64,000 nucleotides of DNA from Prosopocoilus inquinatus (Eukaryota > Arthropoda > Insecta > Coleoptera > Lucanidae), in contig CM069872.1 in NCBI GenBank assembly GCA_036172665.1, forward strand, positions 41,650,101 through 41,714,100, written 5' to 3'. Each line of letters begins with the position of its first letter. Position 1 is the first letter of the stretch. A program made the position numbers and the translations under genes. The notes beneath the pieces are model-generated. The model was not told the DNA's origin and did no database searches. It saw only the letters and a program-made list of their open reading frames with translations. This document shows, piece by piece, positions 1 to 10,770 of this stretch.

Positions 1-2747
1 CACAAAGCTCAGATAAATATCAAAGAGTTTGAGACAGGTGTGCGCAAAAGATGCACAAAAGTTGAAATTAAACATACGGTATTCATGCTTGGAATGTTAC
101 AAAGTTCAAAATCAAATCAAAAAAATTTATGCACAATTTGATTTTAACAGTTCAAATAAATTAAAAAAAAAATAGTCAAGCAGGCGCTGCTTATTTAACC
201 TTCACACACAAGATGGAGTTCTTTCGTCTCAAGTTGGCTTCTTTCTGTTTTTGATTGTCTATTCTTCTTGAATAACGCGATATGGTTTAATGAAATTCAT
301 AAGAAATTAACTATTAGGTTCAATATCACTGCGGGGAAGTACTTAAAATTTCAGACATGAAAGTATTTCAAATACAAGAAGTATTTCAAACACTTACCTG
401 AAATACTTTACAATTTGGGGATGAATTCTTTGCATTTGAAAGATTTCGTAGAAGAATTCTGGTAAACGATGAATATTAGAAATACTTTTGATAAAATTAA
501 ATGTTCCAAACATAACAAAATTTCAAAAATATTTGTAATGGTGTTTCAGTTGTTGAATGTTTTCAAAGCGCCTTCAAATTTTTGAATAAACACAGTGAAT
601 GTTTAGAAGTAAAACAGAATACGTAGTACTCTAACATAGCTTTTGAAATTTTAGTCGATGGATTTTGTTTAAAGTACGGTGGAAATAAAATGAAGAGTAG
701 AAACTACGACCTACGTTAAAATGAGATTGCCACGTATCAAAAATGAGGATAAGGCATAGAATGAAGGAGTTCTGGAATGGTTTGAACGTTTGCTTAAATA
801 AGCAGAAGACAGGTGACAGACACAATTGTTCCAATGGCAACTCCAGAAATAAAGAAGCGTGGTAGTTCATCGAGGTGTTGACATGAAGATAACAGACAGG
901 GTATGGCTGACAGAATTCTAAATGAAAACAAGCAGCAAAAAAAAAAACAAACGAAATTGTATAATTTTTTCCTTTCTTCTTTATATTTGCTATGGTGTTC
1001 CAACTCTTGTTTCAGAAGATCTCTATCTGCTTCCTCTTCTGTTATGCAGTGTATTTTAATTGTTCAGGCACGCAGAGCTTCTGTTTCCAATTCGAGGTCT
1101 TCACAGAAAATTGCCCGATTTTCTATCCAAGTACTGAACTGGCCTTAGATAGCTGAAACCGTTTTAGTTAATATTAGTCTACTTCTACTTCCAAGTTATC
1201 GTAAAGATATCTAGTATTTTGGCCTATCTGCGTATATGGGCTTTAGAATCTTTGACATTATCCTTATTCTCGTCACCAAATGTGAACTGCCACTGGCCGC
1301 TAGAATACATTACACTGGATTCTCTTATATTATGACCAATTACGACACCTCAGCAATTCCGATTTATAATTAATTAATGTCAGAATGTCCTTTCTTTTTG
1401 CTGCTAGCATCTGTAGTAGGAACTTCAATATGCGACCGGACTAAGGATGTTTAGGAGTCAGAAATCGACGACATGGAGGAGGTCGCTTAAGATGCCCAAC
1501 AAAAACACCAGTCCATCGCAGGCAGATAGTGCTTTGGTCAAGTTTAAGACTCCTGGATGATAACCTTGAAACGATGAGTTGCAATTTGACTCTGAAACGA
1601 CAGCCGACGTCAGAGGGTACACCAATGGTATACGACGTCATCGTACATGATACAACGTACTTTTTCCCAGGGATGCAAAATGTAACCGGAGCCATTCCAA
1701 TTCTACCAGTACCTAGTAAGAGAACAAATATTAGGAGGAGCTCAATCTCGAAGTCCAGGATTGATCGGTTCTCCATTCCAAACGGTTAGACTATCTTTAA
1801 TAGACTCTGGTGGATCGGTTTTGATAATGGTTCACATCCTTCCTTCTTAAGGTGATGGTGTTTCAAGAGTATCTTTTGGTTATCATACTTTTACACTTGA
1901 AAAGTGAATCACATGTTCAAGCAAGACATTATTTTAAGCCAATGTGAATTTGGGCCGATATTGTTGGCCGAGAAACCCTAGTTTTCTCAACGTTAACGCA
2001 AAGTCACAACGTACCGACCTTGACCTTGTTTAGAATGCAGTTGCGGAAGAAGAATTAATCGTCTATCTTTCCACCACTTTCATTTGATCTTAATGTAATT
2101 GAACAACACGTGTAAAGACGTTTCAATAATCACCATACTCAATCAGCCACACCGTTTAACAGTTTGCAGCTCTCTTCAGAGTTCTTTGGCGACAATTTTG
2201 CTTCAAGCAACAAATTAATTAACTTCTAAATCTTCAAATATATTTTTGCAAGAAATGTATCATCGTTCGTGAAAGGCGGCAATCTACGGCTATTTATCAA
2301 TCAAAGAACGAGCAGTAAATTCGTTTGCCAGAAAAGTGAGATCAATAGATGAACTGAGAAACTGGAGTTTAAATCAATATTGAGTAACCAACCCCATTAG
2401 TGAACTACAAATACGAATTAACGAATACTAAAAATGAACATTTTTTGACTGTAATTACCGTATTATAATAATGTTGGGTAAATTGTCACTCGAAACCCAA
2501 AACTTTGTTATATGTATTGCGCTCTGTTTGTACTGGATGGTAATTAGTGTAAAGTTTAATCTTAAAACGCGCATATTAAAGTGATGCTGTGCGGCGGCAA
2601 ACATAGCGTTGTATGGATATAATTTCGGACGTTGGCTTTGTGCGGCGTGTGATTAATTAACAAGTTAGCAGTGCTTCTAAGGCGCAAGACTGTTGATCGT
2701 GATAGAATATCATGGGCAGGCGTCGGAAAAGGTGTCGGCCCGTGCTA
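1..2747. other. AT-rich stretch without a recognised gene
   Basis: I see no gene here. Short reading frames exist but none shows a family signature or good splice context. A somewhat GC-richer patch at about 1441-1790 is open on both strands for 86 to 111 codons; I do not recognise either translation. A short palindromic patch around 355-415 repeats the phrase gaaatactt. The stretch could be mastermind intron or intergenic DNA. Confidence 0.5.
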
Positions 2748-2903
2748 TTAGGCGAGTGGGGTTCCGAAGCCGTGGTCCGGAATGGAACACCGGAGCGGCC
2801 AAGTGACTTGCGGTGACCGCGCACAATCAATACCATACCAGACGGACCTCCCGAGGGACGCTGCCGATGCGGACAGCGCAATAAGTAACCCCAAGAACGC
2901 CAT
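2748..2903 (-). CDS. Candidate small secreted ORF or first coding exon (unrecognised)
   Basis: A minus-strand ORF of 51 codons sits in a sharply GC-rich, CpG-containing island of about 300 bp inside AT-rich DNA. Its start reads MAFLGLLIALSASAASLG, which looks like a classic signal peptide with a small-residue cleavage region, followed by a short tail with two cysteines (GIDCARSPQVTWPLRCSIPD). No matching family comes to mind. It could be a complete small peptide gene, the first coding exon of a gene running off the left edge, or an accident of base composition. Other frames of the island are also open (101 codons on the minus strand), which weakens the case. Confidence 0.25.
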   Translation of the reverse strand: MAFLGLLIALSASAASLGRSVWYGIDCARSPQVTWPLRCSIPDHGFGTPLA

Positions 2904-4037
2904 AATACCCTCTCATGTATTACTGCTACAAATGACATTGAAATGCAAGTGTATGTTACCATGAGAACAGCGAATTACGTGGTCGTATCCCCATGCGACC
3001 GATAATGATCTCTTTCGATTCCCTTCGTGACGTATTGTGCAAGGGAATTATCACGTCTCAAAACGGAACTTTTTTCACTTCTTGACTTAGATACGAGTCG
3101 CAAGTTTGCAATACTCTGGCAATAAAACCTCAATGAATATTTATTTTCTCATTGTTTATTTTTAAGTTGCTTTGCATTGACGTCATTCAACCAGGTGCAA
3201 ATAGAATATCTTATGTAATATACAGACTGGTCAGATTGATCAAAGAACAAAACTTTACTTTTCATCACCTGATGATAACTTAATTGTGACAGTATACCTG
3301 AATATCTTTGACTGTGAAACGATTTATCTGTCGACAATACTTTAGCTAATGTAACACTCGCGCCAGACTTTTCCAAACTGTTCATGACCATCGAAAAATT
3401 TGACCAGCCGACCCGTCTGGCCTATTCCAATATCCCCGCTAATACATATATACTATTACTCAGCTATTGTTAAACTATGTACTTTCAAGTTGGACTCCTA
3501 TAGTATGTTTTCATAAATTTTCTTAATCAGAACTATTTTCAAACGAAAGGTACAGTCTTAATATTAGGTTGTTCCATAATTTTTTTATAAACATAGGCTA
3601 TGGAAGTATAATGTCATAGTAGTAGCATGGCCGAGTTAGTTGGATGCTCTGGCAAGGCTTTGGTGCTTGGCTGGGCAAATATGACTGACTCGATACTTAT
3701 GAGTAGAGCTGGAATTATACACCGTGATTCAGAAATGTTTCCCGATGGTTTCAGGGTGAGAAGAACATCAAAAAATAAGGTGATACACTTTCGTAACAAT
3801 TCAAGTGAATTGTCGACCGCCAATTGAATAGAGATATATATTAATTTGATATCACACTTAATAGGGATTGAAACTGTTTAGAGAATGCCGATTTTGCAAG
3901 GTCACTTGATTCATAGCAATAAATGAGACGTAACAAGTCCATAGCAATGTTACAGAGTAGACCCTAATAAATCGCAATCCTTCTTAAAAACATGTGTTGC
4001 ACTGCAAATGCTACTGCTTCTTCACCAGACGTCACTC
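2904..4037. other. Unassigned stretch
   Basis: No supported gene. Short open frames at about 3149-3391 (minus) and 3627-3827 (plus) have no recognisable domain and no splice support. Confidence 0.45.
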
Positions 4038-4563
4038 GTAACGGGTGACATGAAAGTTTTCGGATAAAACTGTAAACAGTAACAGCAAATGTTTACACCC
4101 GGCGCGGCCTTCCAAAATTGGACAACTTTATTAATGAACATCATCAAAATGGTCAAATAATGTTCTGATCTGATCTGGCTTCCAGTCAATATGCCAGAGA
4201 AACGATTCAATGGCTTGAAGCCAATAGCGTACCTTTTGTGCCGCGAAGAGATAATCCTCCCAACCTACCTCAGGCGAGACCCATTGAAACTTTGGTCTCA
4301 GCTAAAGCGCAAAAGTGTGCACAAATGGATGCGCAGAGAAAAACCAAGCACAGTGGAAGTTAAGGATACAGTACAAATTTGACGCAGATTCTTGCCACAC
4401 AGAACATTCGACAAAAATGACTCGTTATTGAGAGGCATGGGCCGTTGCGTGTTTTATAATTTAAGATGATTTAAGTCTAAACTGAACAAAATAATGTAAC
4501 ACTATTAAAAATTCAACTATCAGTTGTTTGAAAAAGTCCGAAAACTTTCGTGTCACCCGTTAC
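4038..4563 (+). mobile_element. Internally deleted Tc1/mariner-superfamily transposon
   Basis: The element is bounded by near-perfect inverted repeats: ACGGGTGACATGAAAGTTTT on the left and the complement ending GTGTCACCCGT on the right, each next to a TA dinucleotide as expected for the TA target duplication of Tc1/mariner elements. Between them (about 4129-4370) the plus strand encodes the C-terminal part of a transposase: a YARETIQWLEANSVPFVP block and then NPPNLPQARPIE, the familiar proline-rich signature around the last catalytic acidic residue of DD(E/D) Tc1/mariner transposases. A TGA replaces an expected tryptophan codon upstream of that block, and the N-terminal half is absent. It is therefore a non-autonomous deletion derivative about 526 bp long. 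Confidence 0.8.
4129..4371 (+). pseudogene. Tc1/mariner transposase C-terminal remnant
   Basis: The reading frame runs through SDLASSQYARETIQWLEAN, then VPFVPRRDNPPNLPQARPIE, then a degraded tail ending in TAA at about 4371. The sequence pattern matches the C-terminal catalytic region of IS630/Tc1/mariner transposases, where a conserved block before RPIE(N/D)FW holds the third catalytic acid. Here the tryptophan after RPIE is lost and a stop interrupts the upstream block, so it is not functional. Confidence 0.7.
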
Positions 4564-5478
4564 TTGAATCTAAAGGAAAATTTGATATCTGTGATACATT
4601 ATTACCATACACTTTTTCTTACAAGATACTTTATGCATCCTAATTCTTTGATATCGTAAATATGAAAATATGATTTATACTTATTCATACTGACACACCT
4701 CGCAGAGATTTGAGATTGTAAGCATTAAAGCATATTTTGAGAAAAAGTGAAAAAGGTGTGTATTGGTGTAGGCCAATGGGAGATATTAAACAGACCTAAA
4801 ATGTACAAGCCATTTCTTTCACGTCGATTAAATATTAAAGTGAATTACAATTTGTAAGCACCTATAAACAAAAAACTTTTGACAGCTACTGTACACGATA
4901 CGGTTTTTTTTGTTAGATTAGCTGCATTTTGATTTAATTCATTTATTAATTTGCATCAATTTAAAAGTTTAAATTAACGTGATATTATTTGATTTTGTGT
5001 TTGTATACCATGTATAGAAGACTTTCGTTTTAGTCCACAAGGTTTCGTAAAGAAGAAAGAAGCTCATAGAAGCACATGCGTAACATACTTGCTTGCTTGC
5101 GTTGTAGGTAGGGAATAGGGAATGCAATCCCGAACTATATTTTCGATCCCGGCATTTCGGAATTTTCTGTAAGTCATTCCAAGATCCCAAGATTTAACCC
5201 GGGACTGAAAATAATTAATAAAATTAAATTTATTATCAAATTACAAATAATTTATTCGAAATGTTTCTTAAAAATCCAAATTATAGTATATTTTTTTCCC
5301 TGAATATAATAATTAAATAACTAATACTTTTTAAACCAAATTAAAATATTTATATCCATAATAAATTTATTTGACGAATATTCTACGAATAATCATGACA
5401 ACTATTCACAAAATTCAACTTATTTGTTAAATAACGTTAATGTGAATTTTATTAGTAAATGGAAATATTTGCATTATT
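4564..5478. other. AT-rich stretch, possible 5' part of a decayed hAT element
   Basis: No gene. A patch at about 5110-5205 contains repeated atcccg and cccggg words that resemble those at 6190-6260, so the two may flank the hAT remnant between them, but I could not align clear terminal inverted repeats. Confidence 0.3.
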
Positions 5479-5740
5479 TTAACTTAATTTTTGAATATAT
5501 AATCTCAAAAATATTAGTGCGTCAAAAGTATTCTCCCCTAGGCGACTTCTTATTTTTTGATCGATATAATTGGCCGCCGAAAAAGCTCGTTCAGCGTCAA
5601 CGCTTCTTGGAGAAATTGTCAACAAATATTTATATACTAAACACAGATGAAGCCCATTATTTTGAAATAGTTCCATTTCTTTTTTTATTGCACTTTCTAA
5701 ATCATTTTTTTTTGTATTTCAGATTGTATTCCTTTCATGC
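5479..5740 (-). pseudogene. hAT transposase C-terminal dimerisation domain fragment
   Basis: On the minus strand, 65 codons read into VYKYLLTISPRSVDAERAFS and then AANYIDQKIRSRLGENTFDA followed by LIFLRLY. This is the conserved hATC dimerisation region (pattern: SERxFS-A, then RSRL, then LxFLxxN/Y) of hAT transposases and ZBED-like proteins. Upstream, after a single slip in a run of nine A, the frame continues as DLESAIKKEMEL, again typical of the helix before hATC. The rest of the transposase, including the BED finger and catalytic residues, is not seen, and no start codon belongs to the frame. It is a dead fragment. Confidence 0.75.
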
Positions 5741-5899
5741 ACTTTTCTATTTCTTTTTCGCTTTTTCGAACATTTCTTTTAATAATAAATTATAAAAAAA
5801 GCTTCGCCTTAGGGTTATAAATCACAGACAATTATAAGTATTTATTTATTAATAATATTAATGATTATTATTTTTCATTAATTTACCAATGATTTAATA

Positions 5900-6167
5900 C
5901 CTTGCGTCACAGAGCGTTACCGAAGCTTCGCGTTCATTCTAGTAAATTCGAGCAAAAGATGGTTCTGCTATAAAACCCGTAACGGTCCGCCAGGAGTTTA
6001 GTCAGTAGTTGGCAAGCGAAGGGTTCATAGCTCGAATAAATAGAAAGTAAAAGTGTTATTTGATAGACAAGCGCCGCAGCTCATTGCTATTGTGTTTTTA
6101 ATTTAATTGTAATTAAAGTGTTCTTAAAATTAACGACTGTAATTTGTGAACTCCCAAATTCGTAACA
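5900..6167 (+). mobile_element. Probable solo LTR (partial) of an LTR retrotransposon
   Basis: The stretch is GC-richer than its surroundings and has the order expected of a long terminal repeat: TATAAAA at 5969-5975, an initiator-like AGTCAGT about 25 bp downstream (5999-6006), AATAAA at 6035-6040, and an end of the type CGTAACA at 6161-6167. A matching TGTTACG left end was not found, so the left boundary is a guess, and no gag or pol sequence lies next to it. Confidence 0.4.
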
Positions 6168-8497
6168 ATATTATAGTTTTAAATAGTGCTGGGCAATCCC
6201 GAAAATCCCGAGATTGGTAATTTCTAATTCGGAACCAAAAATTGGTCAGGATCTCGGAATTGTATATTCTAGTAGGGAGACGCTATTCAATGCAAACCGC
6301 TGCGGACTAGAATAAAAGTCTTCTATCGTATACGTGATTTGAAATGAAAAAAAAAGGTTTCCAAGAATTAAATATAATATTAAATCAGTTAATTTTGCAG
6401 AATACTGCAGATAGTCTTGAAATAATTCAGAAAACAGTTCAGTGCCATGCAATAATAGTCTAAATATTGGTGGGGTTAACTGATCTTGAATGAAAGGATA
6501 GGGTATTAATCGATTTAAAGCTATTTAAATAATGTAAAACAAAAAAAGAACTAATCTATCTCTGTTTTTTAATAAATAAATTCTAACAGTTACAGAACAG
6601 TACATTTATCATACTTTGTTTTAACCATAACACTTTGTAGTTCTGGATTTGAATTTGATTTTGATTTCTTAATAAATAATAATAATAATAATAATAATAA
6701 TGACTTTATTTAATATGTACGTATTCACAACGTTTTAAGTACAAGTACAAATTTTAAATAAGAAAAGTAGAAATATTTTTGGTAATATATCTTTGTGAAT
6801 TCGAGGATTGTTGTGCAATAGAACGTACTATACAATGTTAATTTTCCAAATTTAGAAGATAAGGAGACAGGAGATAAAATCCTGGAAGATCTAGGAGATC
6901 TAGGCTGCAAACGCCTGATAGAACTGAAGCATTGTCCAAAACGAAAATGTCCTCGGAAAATAGTAATGGTGACCTCACCCGGAACTGTACACTATAAATT
7001 TCTTAATCGTGAAGAAACTGTTACTGCTGAAATTACTCTGCCCAAATTAAAGAGGTACTTACATCAAAAGAATCCATTTTACTGCATTATAATTCTCATA
7101 AACTATCGTTCAAAAATGAAATCAGTTAAGATAATATGAAAGTCTATCTTACCCTCCACACTTCCCGGATTTGTCATCCACCGAGTACCATTTTCCTAAA
7201 TATTTGGATAACTTTTAGAAGAGAAACAATTTTATAATCCAGAACACCCGACTTTTACAAAAGAAATATACTATCATGCTCAATAAAAACGATACTCTTG
7301 CATGCGAGCGACATTCTTATGAACAAGCAGCGGCAGGGATCCAAAACAGTGGATGCAGTCATCCTCTGTAATGGTAAAAAATATGTGTGAAGCTTCCGGG
7401 TTGACCAGGGATACAGAATAATACTCTGAACGTAAACTAAACTTATTTTTTATTCTTAACTCTTCTCCATATAACCCATATCGATCGCCGATCGATACGA
7501 ACTGTGCCCACCTCTAATTACACTTATTGTTCTTATATTATTTTGCGTTTCGCATATATTGGGCAAAATAACAATAAATAAAAGTAGTCACTCTATTTTT
7601 ACACATACAAGCTATTGTTTCCACAAAACCATTGACTGTTACAAAAATTAAATTTCATTTAGTCGAATTATTAAGATTTGAAAATGTTCAGACGTCCAAA
7701 ACATTTTTCAACAAAAAGGAAATTATTTCTTTTATTTTTTTGTGTAGTGTGTTTGTTAAAAATAAATCGAAATAAATATATTCTTTAATTTTGCGTTTAT
7801 CGTGGAAGAACTTAATAATTTTACATAAGTTTATCTTTTGAAACCGACAAAAATCCGAACTATTAAACAAGATCTTATCTTGACACAAAAGCGAATTTGA
7901 AAAAAAAACGGATAAAAACGAAATTGAAAAAAACTGATTTGAAAATGTAAATTTAATGTACGCACGAGCATAATAAATGTGGGTTTAAATGTATACGAGT
8001 AGTTTGATCAAAGCGGTTAGACTTGAAATCGTTTTTATCATTTTGAGCGAGGGGGAACCGCAATACGCAACCAGTCCGAAAATTGCGTAAAACTACTGAC
8101 GTAACACGGAAAAGAAAATCACGCCGAAGATGAATGGGAAATGGGGGAATACCTATTGTAACCGTCATCGTCAGTACAGGGAAAGATTAAACTCATGGTG
8201 TAAAGATACATTAAGACCTGCCAATAACAACAATAGTTTTGATGATTGTTACTAAAGGAACGAATCTAAAGTTGAAATTAACTTATAAATAAATGAGTCG
8301 ATAAAACAGGACAGGTACAAGATTTTAAGGAATGGACTTTTAAAATATGTTTCTCTTAAAACGAGTGAAGTACATAAACTATTCTGAAATGACAAGCTAT
8401 TTTCAATTCACAAACTTTTTCGTACCAGAAGAGAAATTTGGAATGAAGCTTGCCTGTTCAAAAATAAAGTGAATATTAAAAAAACGACTTTAATAGC
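6168..8497. other. AT-rich stretch without a recognised gene
   Basis: It begins with tagtgctgggcaatcccg at about 6186, which resembles a hAT terminal repeat (cAGTGCTGGGCAA type). I see nothing else except a trinucleotide repeat, listed separately. Confidence 0.4.
6676..6702. repeat. (AAT)n microsatellite
   Basis: About nine perfect AAT units. Similar (AAT)n or (ATT)n tracts occur near 30275-30298, 41866-41889 and 61554-61572. Confidence 0.95.
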
Positions 8498-8601
8498 GTT
8501 TTCGATTGGGGTGTACACTGAGTGTATCATCTCGCTTTAACCTCATGGAATGAAATGAGATGAAGATACACTCAGTGCACATAGTGCACCCCAATCGAAA
8601 C
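8498..8601. mobile_element. Palindromic MITE, about 104 bp
   Basis: The ends are inverted copies (gtttTCGATTGGGGTG on the left, CACCCCAATCGAAAC on the right), with inner arms continuing as ACTGAGTGTATC and GATACACTCAGT. The whole unit would fold into one long hairpin with a loop of roughly 35 nt. No coding capacity. Confidence 0.75.
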
Positions 8602-8646
8602 CTCACTAAAAACTAAAGGATCAGAATCGAATTAAATTGACGTGAA

Positions 8647-10770
8647 TACACTGTAGGTCAAAAGTTTAAGAACATTAACAAAATAAAATAATAGTATTGT
8701 ACTTTTTTTTCTGTATTTTTGTATTGCTTGTAATCTCTTCTTACAAAATAAATAAATTGTTGAAATTAAAAAAATATATATATTTCAAGATAAATATTAG
8801 CTAATTTAATTATGCTATTATGTAATGACAGGGTGAGCTTCAGTATAGGTTACCCTAAAGTCTGTTCTACCACCTAAACTCTGGCAAATATGACAGTAGT
8901 ATCACAAGTATGTACTAATTGCCTAAAAAAAAAACTTACGCTGATATTCTGCGACGTATGGAAAACATAAAGGTAGAGAGCATGTTTACAAATGTTCTGA
9001 GGAATATTGCACATAGTATATCATTTATTGTAATGTCACACATTGTTTATTATACAATTAGAACGGAGCTGTGATTTAAAAGCGGTGAGCTTAAGAGATT
9101 TCGTCAGATAATCCTTATATTATTTCCAAATTTATGACAGATGTACAGATACAATTAAGACACAATAAATATCTTCCTTATAACTTATAACCTTGAATTG
9201 CTAAAGAGTTAAATAAAATAAAACATAATTGAGAATTTTTCATCAAATCATTTACCTCTGTTTCTAAATACACGAAGCAACTATTTTTTTTACAGAATAT
9301 CAGCTTATACTGCATGTGTATTGTTTTTAAAATTCCTCTAAGAACTTTGTTTAGGGGCATTGTCCTATTCAAGCATTGTTTTGCCGATCAATCGCATTCT
9401 AGGTGGTAGTAGAACGTCCCACATTATATAACACAGCATCAATTTTGTGTAAATCCCCAATTTCATTAAATGTAAAACATCCCAAGACCATAAGACAGCC
9501 ATGATGGTAGATAGACTTCAGTCAGTATCATCTCTTCATTGGCTTTCTTTTAAATCCAATCAACTCAAACATTCGTCTGTCCACGAACTTTCCTCCCATC
9601 TGTAATTAACCAATTCGCACGTTGGAGAGCCAACTGAAGAAATCATCATTCCTCATTATAAGTTTTGGAGCACTTATTATCATACAGGTTATTTTCCCGA
9701 AGATTATTCTTATTAACAACAGTAAATGATAAGAGTTTTAAATGATTATTATTAATTCTTAGTCACTTATTCTCTTTTTAAAGCCACTACAGTACACTTA
9801 TGTTTCCGGTTTTTGAACTAAATTATTCATGTATACAGCAAAAATAATTTTGGCCAAGGGCGATCGTGAAATAAACTCAAGAAACTATTAACGCGGAATA
9901 TGATCACGACTGATCAATTAAGGAATCTATTCTAAAACTGGGCTGCTAAACTATTAACTGCAAGTAAAATCAAGACATTAAAAAAATAATATCAAGTACA
10001 CTTGATATACTAATACTAATGACAGCAAATAATTACATAAAAATAAAGGTATATAAATAGTAGGACTTATACCAATCAAACCAAATGATTAATAATCAAA
10101 AAAATATTTCACACAATCGTTTAAAGTAGTTTATCATTGAATGAATAATTATTTACACATCATGTTCCAGCCAGGATTTCACCCCTAATATCTGTGTTAT
10201 TTATTGATGTGTTTTGCTAAAATTTGACGAATACCTTTAATAATAACTAAATATCCCTTCAGCATCATCAAATATTAAAAACGGAAGAGCATCAAACGTT
10301 TTCATGACTACTCTTACTGAACAGCGAAAGTGAATCAAATGTTGAGATCACTTTTACCTTTAATATTACAGAAAATACATTAATAGTTGCTACCGCTCTT
10401 TATTTTCTGTAAAATTAAAGGTAAAAGTGATCTCAACATTTGATTCACTTTCGCTGTTTAGTAAAAGTATCCATGAAAACATTCGATGGCCTTACCGATG
10501 TTCTTAAAGGCATTTAAGAGGCTGAGCGAATATTTGGTTTTATAATATACACAAGTCCCTGCCAAGTTTTAGCAAAATTCATAAAGATATTAGGGGTGAA
10601 AGTCTTGGCTGGAATATATAGTATCTCTGACCTTTTAAATGTCGAAAAGAGCTTCTGAAATTCCTTACTTCATCCAATAGTAAATACACGTTAAATTGAC
10701 AACATATTTAATAATCGATAAGTAAGTAATCAGTAAGGAGGAGGTCTTAATCTTTTGAACAGCAGTGTAT
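8647..10770. mobile_element. Possible Tc1-like element remnant with a nested foldback
   Basis: The left end reads TACACTGTAGGTCAAAAGTTTAAG and the right end, inverted, reads tacactgctgttcaaaagattaag. Both resemble Tc1-family ends and both are next to TA. No transposase reading frame survives between them, and a foldback element (10167-10612) sits inside. The pairing may be coincidental. Confidence 0.35.
10167..10612. mobile_element. Foldback element, about 446 bp
   Basis: Outer arms match in inverted orientation (CCAGCCAGGATTTCACCCCT against AGGGGTGAAAGTCTTGGCTGG). The inner arms are nearly identical over about 57 bp: 10321-10377 against 10401-10458, with the core AGCGAAAGTGAATCAAATGT. Only about 23 bp separate the inner arms, so the transcript or single strand would form a very long hairpin. 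Confidence 0.8.

Noticed and set aside
1441..1789. Overlapping ORFs on both strands (111 and 86 codons)
   Set aside because: Neither translation shows a known motif and they exclude each other. They probably result from local GC content.
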